A stretch of DNA of 64,000 nt from Chrysomallon squamiferum (taxonomy: Eukaryota; Mollusca; Gastropoda; Neomphalida; Peltospiridae), in the NCBI GenBank assembly GCA_012295275.1, contig CM022665.1, positions 45,548,595 to 45,612,594 on the forward strand. The letters are read 5' to 3'. The position numbers and the translations under genes were made by a program. The notes below the pieces were generated by a model. It did not search any database. It worked only from the letters and a program-made list of their open reading frames with translations, and had not been told where the DNA came from. This document shows, piece after piece, positions 53,125 to 64,000 of this stretch. The first letter of the stretch is position 1. Every line of letters begins with the position of its first letter.

Positions 53125-53146
53125 CACGTGATGGCTGAGTATAAAA
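53125..53146 (+). promoter_or_regulatory. Candidate catalase core promoter: CACGTG E-box and TATA box
   Basis: CACGTG (53125-53130) is followed by TATAAAA (53140-53146). About 90 bp downstream a non-coding exon ends at 53235 in a strong donor (CCAG|gtgagt). Spacing suits a start site near 53170. Function is inferred from motifs alone. Confidence 0.5.
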
Positions 53147-53524
53147 TGTTGACGAGGTCGGAATTAATAACAAGAAGTGAACGTTTGTTTAGAATCTCAC
53201 ACTGAAGTGAGAACTTCCAATTTCTTGTCGGCCAGGTGAGTGATCGTATATGTTATTTATTAATTTGTTTACTATTAAAGTATTTACATTAAAAAAAAAT
53301 AAAATAAATAAAAAAAATAAAAAATTGTTATATAGTTTTCGAATCTGAGTTTACGACTATTGATCCTTTTTAAAACTGAATATTAATATATTTAAGAACG
53401 AGAATTAAAATATATTTATTTCAGTTAAAATGAATAACCTAATGTAATGTAGGGTAATGTGATTTAATGTAATGCAAAGTAATGCAATGCAATTTAATAT
53501 AATATTATATAAATACTGCTTTGA

Positions 53525-53525
53525 T

Positions 53526-53572
<47 letters not shown>
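53525..53572. repeat. (TG)n microsatellite
   Basis: About 22 TG units in the 5' UTR intron of catalase. Confidence 0.95.
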
Positions 53573-53576
<4 letters not shown>

Positions 53577-53811
53577 ACCTGATCAACAAAAGATATGAAT
53601 ACCCTTTAATGACATCCTTCGTACACAAAAAGTACAGAAATGGCTGCTCCAGGAAAATTGAATATTTCTCAGTCACTACACAAAACATCTTTGAAATCGT
53701 CTAGATAGCTATGGTTCGGTCTAAAATAATTTATTTAATTCAGATATAACTTAATGAATATTTTTCTTTAAATATTAGATACAGTTTGTAAAACGATTTT
53801 CAAATAAATAT

Positions 53812-53814
<3 letters not shown>

Positions 53815-53891
<77 letters not shown>

Positions 53892-53892
53892 T
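53815..53892. repeat. (CT)n-(CA)n compound microsatellite
   Basis: About 27 CT units followed by about 11 CA units in the 5' UTR intron of catalase. Confidence 0.95.
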
Positions 53893-54580
53893 TCAGATAA
53901 CAAGATCATATTTATAACAATATTATTGTTTTTTTCTTATATAATAATTTATTTATTTATTTGTATTTTTGTATAGAAAATTTATATATAATTATTTTTG
54001 TAAATATAAAGAACCTTGGTCGTATTCAGGAGATCGAGTAGATAAAATACTCATAACTAAGCTTGATATCCTTAAACTAGGTCATCTAGGATTATTTATT
54101 TAACATGTTTATCAGTCAAGGACAGTTTAAAAATAAAAAATTAAAATATCAAAAATATTTAATCATTTTAAATATATTAGTATTTATAAAACAAAACGGT
54201 TCATTTTCATTTCTTTTTAACTTCAAAATATGTTGTATTAATGTACACATTCATCGTTTTAAATATTTTATTTAATACATATATATTTTCTAGGATTTTA
54301 GAAACTAATATGTGTTTTTTTTTCAACACCCAATTCGGGCCTCTTCAGCCTTGAACTTTAGTCTTGAATTTACACCGATTTTTAAAGGTTGCTGCATAAT
54401 AATAATCATTGAGCAGGTATGTTGGACCAGTCGTCTGCTTCAACTTTATTTTAAACTTTGACGTCTAGCAAAACTTCGATTTTTGTTTTGCTGCAAAATT
54501 ATTAACGTATATTTGTTATGGTGGCATTTGTGTGTTTAATTAGTATTCTTATTTAGGACCATTTAACTTAAACATTCAAG

Positions 54581-54664
54581 ATGACATCGAGAGATAAATC
54601 AAGTGACCAGATGGCCGACTGGCAACGAAACAATGGAGTAAGTCTTAATTTTAATATTAATTTA

Positions 54665-54716
<52 letters not shown>

Positions 54717-55432
54717 TATTATTATATAATTTACAATTTATAATTTCAACAGGTTAAGAATACTATGGTCATGTGATTAAATTATATCGACAAATTCATA
54801 ATAATAAGAAAAATAAACTGATAAATAATATTAAAAAATTATAGTCGAAAATATGTCAGTGATTCATAACTAATTAAAATTCAGGTCTGGCAAATATTAT
54901 TTATTATTAGTCGATAATTTAGTGTGTAAAAAAAAAAAAAAAAAAATAAACAAACAAACAAACAAACAAACAAACAAATAAATAAATATATATATAAATA
55001 AATAAATAAATCAATAAAAGATTTAAAAATTATTAATTAATTAATTAATTTAGTTATTGATTTTACCAAATTTTTTAAATATATTTTTATAACAGAAGCC
55101 CGTCAAAGCAACTGGCAATTTAAAAATTGGTTTAAAATTAACTTAATTTGGTTATTGATTTTCTTCTTTTTAAAATTTTGTTTTTTATAATGAAATGGCG
55201 TCATTTCATAGAGAAAGAATGGCAGAGAGAGTGGTCCATGTTTAAGGGAGCAGGTGACTGAAATAAATAAATAAATATTGTTTTGTTGCAAGATTTTCAG
55301 TATTCAGTAGATGAAAAACAGATTTCAATAATTTATTTTAATTAAATCTGTAAATATTGTTAATATAGGATATAGTCCTTCAGATAACTGCCTGTGTTTT
55401 ATCTTACTTATCTTTAATCATTGTTTTGGGGT

Positions 55433-55478
<46 letters not shown>

Positions 55479-57627
55479 ATTTTGTTAATAAAATATGAAA
55501 ACTGAAATATTAAAATAAGTTCTTCTAATAATTGTTGTTCTTCTTCTAGGAGCTTTTGGCTATTTTGAGGTGACTCATGACATTACAAAATACTGCAAGG
55601 CAAAAATATTTGAATTTGTTGGAAAGCGAACACCATGCTTAGTGAGATTTTCTACAGTAGGTGAGTAAAAAACCAAAAATTAATTCGGTAGCTAAAATAG
55701 CACTATTGATGTAGCTTTCTCTTCATCAGCAGAGTAAATCAGTCAGTTTCATTAAGATAATATATGTGTTAGTATGTTAGAAGATTAGTTAGAGATGCCA
55801 GTTTGTTAATTATAATCTCTCTCAGTCTCAGTTAACACTTGACAGAAAGCTGTTATCAGGATTTGATCTCAGTACCTCAGGATCTTAACTATAATGACAG
55901 AAACCAACCCATCCTTAAAAATCTAGTTTCATTTTATTTGTTTTTGTATCAGGTAGAGATATTTTATTTTAAAGTATTTTGAGTGTTTTTTTTTTTATTT
56001 TTTTTGTCAGGTGGGAGCCGTTGTGTTTTATAATATTTATTTTTGTGACAGGTGGAGAGAAAGGTTCTCCAGACACTGCAAGGGACCCCCAGGGGTTTGC
56101 CATGAAGTTTTACACCGAGGAGGGAAACTGGGATCTGGTGGGGAACAACACGCCCATCTTTTTTATCAGAGACCCAATGTTGGTGAGTTTGTTTTGTTGG
56201 AAAAACAGTTAACATTCATGAAACCATATATAATGAATTCTATTTGACAATTCTTTAAATTTTTAAATATATATGAAATATTTTGGACAATATGAAATGA
56301 ACTAATTTTTTCCCTAATCATGCTGATTAAAAAAAAAAAAATAAATTGTTCTTTTTCCCAGTTAAATTTTATTCATTTCTTTACTGAATAAATTATTCTT
56401 TTCTCAGCAAAATGTATAATATGATCATTACAATATTTAATATGGTATATCAGTGTAATCTTTTATTTTAATTATATATAATACTTTATGGTTGTTAGAT
56501 ATTTTGAATTCTTTAAAAAAAAATTCTTACAGTTTCATCTATATATTTTATTTTAATTATATTTTATATATTTATTAAACATTTTGAATTTTCTTTCAGT
56601 TTCCTAGCTTCATCCACACGCAGAAGAGAAATCCAGTGACAAACCTAAAGGTCAGTCTAGAGTTTATACTACAGTCCGTCTAATTAAGATCTACTCTGTT
56701 TTATCCTTTACATATTTTCAACTCTATTTAAAATTTGTTTATAAAAAAACAAACTATAGTCCTGTGTTAAAAAATATTTCTGAAGAGCGTTAAAAAAAAA
56801 GAAAAAAAATCTTTGGTAGTTACAGTTGCATTTTTGAAAATAATATCTTGAAATGCTGGAGAAAGTCAGCCTTAGAAGCTTGCTAACTTACGTGATACTG
56901 CATCACAAAGAAAGCCCAGTGTTCATTGTAGAATGAAACAAAAAAACAAATGGATGGATTTAAAATATTTTTAGGTCATTTTTTTTTACTGAATCCATCT
57001 TAATTTAACTTTCAGTGCTTTTTCACAATGCTTTTAATATTTAAATTTTTGTTTTTATTTTCAAGATGCTCTCATCTATGTTCATTTTAACTGAATTTAC
57101 AGAATCACTTCATAGCTTTAATAATACTTTATTTACTTTATTTTTTATTTTCAAGATAGATGCCATGTATGTACATTTTTAACTGAATTTACAGCATCAT
57201 GTCATAGCTTTAATAATACTTTATTTTTTTTTTATTTTTTTATTTTCAAGACTTTTTTCTTATTTTATTTTTTATTTTTTATGTATGTTCATTTTTAACT
57301 GAATTTACAGAATCACTTCATAGCTTTAAAAAACACTTTTTTTTCATTTTATTTTTTGTTTTCAGGATGCTGACATGTTCTGGGATTTCATCACACTCAG
57401 ACCTGAGTCCACTCATCAGGTGTGTGTTCTGTTCTCTGACCGCGGAACACCCGACGGTCATCGTCACATGAACGGCTACGGCAGCCACACCTTCAAGATG
57501 GTCAACTCCAAGAATGAGGCCGTATACTGCAAGTTTCACATGAAGGTTGGCAGATAAGCCTGAAATAATATATTTATTTATCTATGCTTTTCCTTGAAAC
57601 TGTGTATGTGTGAGGGAGAGGGAGAGG

Positions 57628-57726
<99 letters not shown>

Positions 57727-57730
57727 GTGT

Positions 57731-57780
<50 letters not shown>

Positions 57781-59029
57781 ACGCGCTCTGGTTGCAAATA
57801 AGCAAATATGTAGTTTAAACATTTCAAAAGAATACAAATCTCTGTTACGAATTATAAATATTAAACATTTTTAAAAGATATTCATCTGAATTAAATAGGA
57901 TTTGATTATCACAGACGTTTAGTTTTAGAACAGTTCAGTATTTAGAAATGTTCATTCTATAAGATGTCATTAAAATGAAATTTGTTATTTTTAGAAATCA
58001 TGTTAATAAAAGTGGAAATATTTAAGAATAAGAACATTTAATTTTCATATTTATTTTATATATTATTAATATGTAGACTGACCAAGGAATCAGAAACCTC
58101 GATGCTGCTACAGCTGCTGATCTGGGAGGCAAGGATCCTGATTACTCAACCAGGGACCTGTACAACGCCATTGCTGAAGGAAATTACCCAACGTGGACGT
58201 TGTACATCCAAGTGATGACGTTTGACGAAGCTGAGAGGTTTCACTGGAATCCATTCGACCTCACAAAGGTATTTAATAGTTTGTTTGTTTGTTTGTTTGT
58301 TTGTTTGATTTATTTATTTATTTATTTATTTATTTGTTTATTTATTTATTTGTTTATTTATTTATTTTTATTTATTTATTTATTTATTTTTTTTTTTTTT
58401 TTTTTTTATTTTTATTTATTATACATGCAGAAATATATGTAAAGAAATCCAGACACAGTGATGAATTGTTATTTTCTTTAGTTAACATTATATGACAGAT
58501 AAAATTGCATTATAAATGTTTTTTTTTTTTTACCTTTTTTTTTTTTTTCTTCTTATAAAATATATTACAGATATATTACTAGAAACCGTTAGTCAAATTC
58601 AAAATTTTGTAGCGAAATAATTACTTTGCAGTTTCGTCTTCTCCATCAGTTTCTTATAATTTTCATCCTTCATATTTCTTTATTTTTCACCATATTTTAT
58701 TTCTTATTTAAAGAGGAATATTATTATTATTATTATATATTTTTTTTCCATATAGGTGTGGCCACATGGTGAGTATCCTCTGATACCTGTTGGCAAGATG
58801 GTACTCAACAGAAACCCCAAGAATTATTTCACTGATGTGGAACAGGCAGCTTTCTCACCTGCCCACCTGGTGCCAGGGATTGAACCCAGCCCTGATAAAA
58901 TGTTACAGGTATTTTAGTGCTGTTTCTGTCAGTTGTGTTTCTTGTTGTTGTTGTTATTTTATTTTTAATTATTACTGTGTTGTTGTTATTGTTGTCACAT
59001 GTAGTATTATTATTTTTTTGTAACAATCA

Positions 59030-59064
<35 letters not shown>

Positions 59065-59184
59065 TGTTTTTTTTTTATTTTTGTTTTTATTTTTTATTTT
59101 ATTATTATTTACTATTTTTTATTAGTTTATGTAACAATTATTATCACTATTATGGTTATTTTGTTATTATTATTATTATTTAAC

Positions 59185-59236
<52 letters not shown>

Positions 59237-61211
59237 CTCTGCTTTGTTATTATTTTTTTATTATTATTATTATTTATTATTATTATTTTATAACAAAAAA
59301 TATTTTACAGTATTTTATGAGAAGTAAGAATCTTAACTTTTGCAGGAAATAGTTTTTTTCAAAATTTTGAAATAAATGCTACACTGACTCTTACTACAAC
59401 AGCATATGTTACTGTCACACAGGGTCGCTTGTTCTCGTACTCTGACACACATCGTCATCGTCTGGGCAGCAACTATCTTCAGATCCCTGTCAACTGTCCT
59501 TACAGAGCTCGGCCTAAGAACTTCCAGAGAGATGGACCTCAGTGCATTGATGATAATCAAGGTAACAGACGAGGTTATAACTGATACAATACGGATTTTA
59601 ATCTGATAATTTTTGATAATCAAGGTAACAGTTGAAATTATAATGGACATGATATGGATTTTAATCTGATATTTTTGATAATCAAGGTAACAGATGAAAT
59701 TATAACTGATATGATATGGATTTTAAGCTGATATTTTTGGATAATCAAGGTAACAGATGAAATTATAACTGATTCAATATGAATTTTAATCTGATATTTT
59801 GGATAATCAAGGTAACAGATGAAATTATAACTGATATGATATGAATTTTAATCAGATATTTTTTGATAATCAAGATGAAATTATAATGGATATGAAATGA
59901 TCTTAATCTAAATCCTGAGATTAATTTGGTGTTGGTGACAATCAAAATAACAGAGGAAATTATAACTGAAACAATCTGAATTGCTAATGAGATAAATGTT
60001 ATGTTGATTGTAACCAAACTGAAAGAGTAAATTATAACTGATGTCTACATTAATCTGCTAATGCAAGAAATCTGATGTTAATAATAATCATAGTAAGAGC
60101 TGGTTTTAAATCTGCTAAAGAGAAAAATCTGATATATACCACGGTATAAGGGCCAAGTTTGATTGCTGAAACAGAATTTGGTTACATGTATGTAAAGATT
60201 TAAAAGATGAGATTATAAAAAATAAAATATATTTTAGTAATGGTTGAGTATGCTACAATCTGTTGTGTAACATATTGGAGTGATTGTTATTTGAAACATC
60301 CTTACATCATTTTTAAATTTTTAAACAAATGTGATAGCAGAGTTGTCTTCCCCTGACATTGTTAATGTAATTTCAGATTTCAGAAAAGAGGGAGGTAACT
60401 CTGGAACTTTCAGATGTGGTTCACAATAAATGTTAAATAAGTCTGTCTGCTCATTATTATATACCTGTTTCTTTCCTAAATATATAACAGTTATTTTAGT
60501 GATGATATTTTGGTTTTAAATAAAAAATATTTTAAATTCAATACAGACTGTTTTTAAATATATTTAACTTTTTAATTTTTTAATTTATTTTATTTTTTTT
60601 TAAATTTTTCACAAAATGTCAATAAAATTTCCTTCTGTATTTTATTCATAGGTGGCGCTCCTAACTACTTCCCAAACAGTTTCAGTGGTCCTCAGGATCA
60701 AATAACATTTAAGGAATGTCCATTCAAAGTGTCCGGCAATGTCCAGCGATATGAGACTGGGGATGATGATAATTTCAGCCAGGTCACGACCTTCTGGGTC
60801 AAGGTTAGTCCTGTCACTGCCACATTTGGCAGACATCTCATATTTTTTTTTTTTTTTTTTTATCTTTTCAATACTTGGTTTATTTTATATGTTATTCTAA
60901 TTTTTTGTTTCAGACAGTTTTTGCATTCAGCGTATATTCAGATATTATCAATTTCAGATAATACACGTTTTTCTTTTCCACTGAAAATACGTTTGTTTAA
61001 CGCGTCAGAAATGATTTCAGGTTTTGTCGCAGTCGGACAAGAATGCTCTCGTGTCCAACATTGCTGGACACTTGAAGGACGCTGCTGAATTTATTCAGAA
61101 GAGAGCTGTTGAAAATTTCACTAAAGTTCACCCCGACTTTGGTCATCGCTTACAGGAGGCTCTTGATAAGCATTGCAGTAAATATATTTCACAGGTGGGT
61201 TGTTTGTTGGT

Positions 61212-61242
<31 letters not shown>

Positions 61243-61434
61243 TCATTACTGTATTGTGAATTATTACAGAATGTCCTGATGGTATTGGTAATTTCATAAT
61301 TAAATAATCCAAATATTGTGATTGTTTTATCTATTTCCAGCCTGATGTTGTTGATACTACTAAGGCAATAACTGTTTGTTGTTTAAAATAATTATATATT
61401 ATTATTGTGTAGATTATTTAAAAATTACTGGTTA

Positions 61435-61477
<43 letters not shown>

Positions 61478-62585
61478 TCATAATAAAATTTAAAAACCCA
61501 TTTAAGATTATTATTGGATTTCTGATAATGTTGAAACAAGATAATAATTAATTAAGATAAATTACTGGATTAAAATGATCAAAATCAATTTTAAAATATT
61601 CCTATTCAAATGTATTTTGTATTTCAGCATTTGTAATAGGTAATTATATAACGATCTTGTACAGTCCTGTTTGAATAGTATTCTGAGAAAAAATAATTTA
61701 ATAACAAGATTTATTAATTAGTTAATTAAAAAAAATTGCCAACAGCAAACAGACTGTGCAGTAACAAAAACGATTTTTAAAATCCCATCCCATTTATCAA
61801 ACCAACAAAAAACAGTTCATCAAAATAAAATAACAAGCATGATACCTGTTTCCAAGAACCCCCTCCCCCCCCAAAAAAACATCTTTATTATTTTATTATA
61901 TAACAGCAAATTGATTTAAAATTACTCATATTTTTATTCTAACAAGCATCATATCAACATATATATATTTTAACAAAATATACAAAATATTATTGCCCAT
62001 TATATTTCTAATCTGTATGAAATAAAACAATTTTGTGATGGGATCAGGTGATAATATTGCTGCTGATTAGAAATATTAATCTAACAGGTATTAGCAGCTT
62101 TTCGGAATTAATATTAATTTAAAAATTTTATTTAGTTATTATTTCTGAAATTTATGGAAACATCATTTAACAGAAAAAGTAATCTGACAAGGTTTTTGTG
62201 GCTTTTTCAGTCAATATTAATTTGATGTGAGCCCAATTTTTTTTTTATGTTAATTACAAAATGCATGAAATGTTCAATTAACATAAAAAAGATTAATACA
62301 AATATTGTTTGTAGTTTTAAGTGATTTTTTTTTATCATTTATCTTTTCCGTTGTTTAAGAATTTAATTATATATGTTTTTGATATGTTGAAAATATTAGA
62401 TGTAACAGTAAAAAGTTGTGTAGATTATTTAAAATATAGCAGCAGCTTTGATAATTTCACAGTTAATTTTAATCTGTGAAGCTGCAGAAAGAGTATCTTC
62501 TTTCTCGTAATGATTGTAAATAACCATTGTTTAATTAATAGTAAAATGTTATTATGATTTTATTTTTCAGCCTTCCAAAATATGA
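54581..62585 (+). CDS. CAT: Catalase, complete except for a broken exon around the catalytic histidine
   Basis: Catalase converts hydrogen peroxide to water and oxygen in peroxisomes. A non-coding exon ends at 53235. Coding exons are 54581-54637, a damaged exon about 55096-55252, then 55550-55660, 56052-56182, 56600-56650, 57366-57545, 58077-58268, 58756-58908, 59423-59561, 60652-60803, 61021-61194 and 62571-62585. All exons but the damaged one are open and in phase. Conserved features include [29 protein letters not shown] (active-site Asn), [13 protein letters not shown] and [14 protein letters not shown] (haem-ligand Tyr). The tiny last exon ends PSKI, a PTS1-like peroxisomal signal. The exon with [10 protein letters not shown] (catalytic His) has three in-frame stops and one extra T right after the His. 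As given, no full-length active enzyme can be made. Pseudogene, a non-enzymatic product or an assembly problem remain possible. Confidence 0.88.
55096..55252 (+). pseudogene. CAT: Decayed catalase exon carrying the catalytic His
   Basis: Between a cag acceptor and a gtgact donor the frame reads KPVKATGN..., then LT with stop codons at three later positions, then [20 protein letters not shown]. An extra T after the His codon turns V-K-G-A into a stop and shifts the frame. Spacing from the LT pair to VVF-like residues equals the normal catalase segment, so the stops are substitutions in an otherwise aligned exon. Skipping it would join phase 0 to phase 1 and also break the frame. Confidence 0.8.
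55438..55476. repeat. Poly-A run
   Basis: About 39 uninterrupted A residues shortly before exon 55550-55660. Confidence 0.97.
57633..57776. repeat. (GA)n-(TG)n compound microsatellite
   Basis: About 42 GA units followed by about 23 TG units, starting about 90 bp after a catalase exon. Confidence 0.97.
58278..58408. repeat. (TTTG)n-(TTTA)n tetranucleotide array and poly-T
   Basis: It begins 10 bp after the donor of the 58077-58268 exon of catalase. Confidence 0.95.
59031..59290. repeat. TTA/ATT microsatellite cluster
   Basis: Several perfect TTA arrays separated by T-rich sequence in the intron before the haem-ligand exon. Confidence 0.93.
59550..59960 (+). repeat. 62-bp minisatellite that copies a catalase 5' splice site
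   Basis: The exon end GATAATCAAG|gtaacag at 59552-59568 is the first unit. Four more units with the identical GATAATCAAGGTAACAG core follow at about 62-bp spacing, then two degenerate ones (GATAATCAAGATG and GACAATCAAAATAACAG). Each unit continues with AAATTATAACTGATA and ATTTTAATCTGATA. Confidence 0.92.
61341..61391 (+). other. CAT: Possible alternative last exon of catalase
   Basis: A good acceptor (ctatttccag) is followed by an in-phase frame reading [16 protein letters not shown] and a stop. It lies between the penultimate exon and the PSKI exon. Using it would replace the peroxisomal signal with a different tail. It may equally be chance. Confidence 0.35.
61438..61473. repeat. (TAA)n microsatellite
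   Basis: About 12 units in the last catalase intron. Confidence 0.93.
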
Positions 62586-63210
62586 AAAACACCAAATCAA
62601 AAAAAACAAAAAAACAATGACTACATTACCACTGGATGTGACTTGATTGCATATGATGTGTTTAAAGTGATCAACAAATAGCAATTGTTTTAATTACTTA
62701 TAAAACTAGTCCCACAAATACACTGTTGTAGTCATTCTGCAGGACAACATTTTATAATAAGACTTCATAATAGCCCCAAGTCCTCTTACTATCTCTAAAA
62801 AATCCTTTATAATCCAAAAAATAGTGGCCAGAATAAAACTGTGTGAAGGTAGAAAAAAAGTTGATAAGTTTTAACTGTATCTGCTTCAGTTGTTCATTTG
62901 GAAGAATTTTCAGAATAATCGTTGGATGATTGGTGTACATTTGACGAGAGTTTTTTTTTTTTTTTTTTTTCAAATGTTTGTGTTTGTTATTTTTTTTTGG
63001 CTTTTTAATTTGATTGGTTCAAAAGGTGAATGTAAGGAATTGTGTTGAAAACAGGACTATGCATAATGAGAACTTTATGTTAATTTATAATAACTGATTT
63101 CACATGTCTCTGCAATCTGTTGGAGTTATTTTAATTTTATTTTATTTCATTATTTCATTATTATTATTTTTTAAATTTATTTCAGTTTATATGTTTTTAT
63201 TATTACTTTT

Positions 63211-63258
<48 letters not shown>

Positions 63259-63633
63259 TTTTATTTTTTTTTTTAAATAAATATTTCATAATTATAATTG
63301 AGAACTTGAATGTTTTTGTAATTTATAGCACCAGTGTTTATTCAGGATCTTGTACAATTATGTTAATGTTAGTTAAAAGTTATTATTATTACCAGGATAT
63401 TATTGAAAAAACTAAAAAAAAAAAAAAAAAAAAAAAAATCCCCAAAAAAACAACCAACCAAATCATAACCAAGCATTTGTATTTTTGTAAGCAATGACAT
63501 TATTCTAGTCTTAGTAGTCTTTTTATATTATGATTAGTATTTTTAGAATATTTAATTTTTGTTAATTTTTGTTTCTGGTGATTGGATTGTTTGTGATACT
63601 TTGTTATTGGTATTAGATGATGATAATAATAAC

Positions 63634-63675
<42 letters not shown>

Positions 63676-64000
63676 TATTATTATTATTATTATTATTAGT
63701 ATATATATTTTATAATTTATTTTTACAACATACTTAACAGTATTGTATCGGTATTGGTTTTCTACTGCATTCATTTTAAACGCACATAATAATAAGTTTA
63801 CAATTTATTTGTGATATCCACTGGATTGTTCATTAGTTAAATTTATATATACACAGACTGACAGACAGACAGAAGCACACACATTTTCTTTTAGACATAA
63901 ATATCATTTGTAGCAAATCATTCCAGCAAAAAAAAATGTACAAACAAAATATTTGATTGCAAAACCATTTTAAGATAATGATGAATACAAAGATAGGAAT
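62586..64000. other. Catalase 3' flank and AT-rich sequence, no further gene seen
   Basis: It holds poly-T/poly-A runs, TTA arrays (63223-63257) and a facing ATA/ATT palindromic array (about 63622-63698). AATAAA occurs near 63276, far from the stop. Confidence 0.6.

Noticed and set aside
57578-57874. Long frames of alternating R/E, S/L or V/C
   Set aside because: They are read-through of GA and TG dinucleotide arrays; the same applies to similar frames at 37.4-37.9, 39.7, 41.2, 41.8 and 48.2-48.7 kb.

Overview
This is nuclear DNA from an animal, most likely a mollusc and plausibly a gastropod. The genes have many short exons with GT-AG junctions, the DNA is very AT-rich and crowded with microsatellites, and the conserved products are metazoan (coatomer beta, PHYHIP-like, ankyrin/SOCS-box, catalase). 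Taxonomy is inference; no rRNA or mitochondrial marker is present.

Region 1 (about 2.5-31 kb) is a tandem segmental duplication with a repeat length of roughly 8-9 kb. Each unit combines exon remnants of coatomer subunit beta (COPB1, minus strand) with a phytanoyl-CoA hydroxylase-interacting-protein-like gene (PHYHIP-like, plus strand) lying in the COPB1 intron between the exons I call 3 and 4. PHYHIP-like copies A (8019-11121) and C (25775-28386) are intact five-exon genes of 464 and 463 aa. Copy B (16581-19570) is a pseudogene, followed by an orphan duplicate of its last exon (19871-20518). No COPB1 copy is complete: the middle of the protein is absent and most fragments carry frameshifts, a stop or lost splice sites.

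Region 2 (about 32-49.3 kb) holds four paralogous four-exon genes, three on the minus strand and one on the plus strand. They encode about 120-130-residue proteins with a signal peptide, six cysteines at almost fixed spacing and a hydrophobic C-terminal tail that looks like a GPI-anchor signal. I do not recognise the family. It is absent from the supplied long-ORF calls because every exon is short, and it is the best candidate here for something undescribed. Very long (CT/GA)n, (TG)n and trinucleotide arrays surround the genes.

Region 3 (about 50.4-64 kb) has an ankyrin-repeat plus SOCS-box gene (minus) and a catalase gene (plus), transcribed divergently. Catalase has eleven clean coding exons ending in a PTS1-like SKI, but the exon carrying the catalytic histidine has three in-frame stops and a one-base insertion. 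In a neighbouring intron a 62-bp minisatellite copies the exon's own 5' splice site several times.

The first 2.5 kb, the last 1.4 kb and several gaps between genes show only AT-rich sequence and simple repeats. Exon boundaries are read by eye from splice consensus and phase and have not been checked against transcripts.
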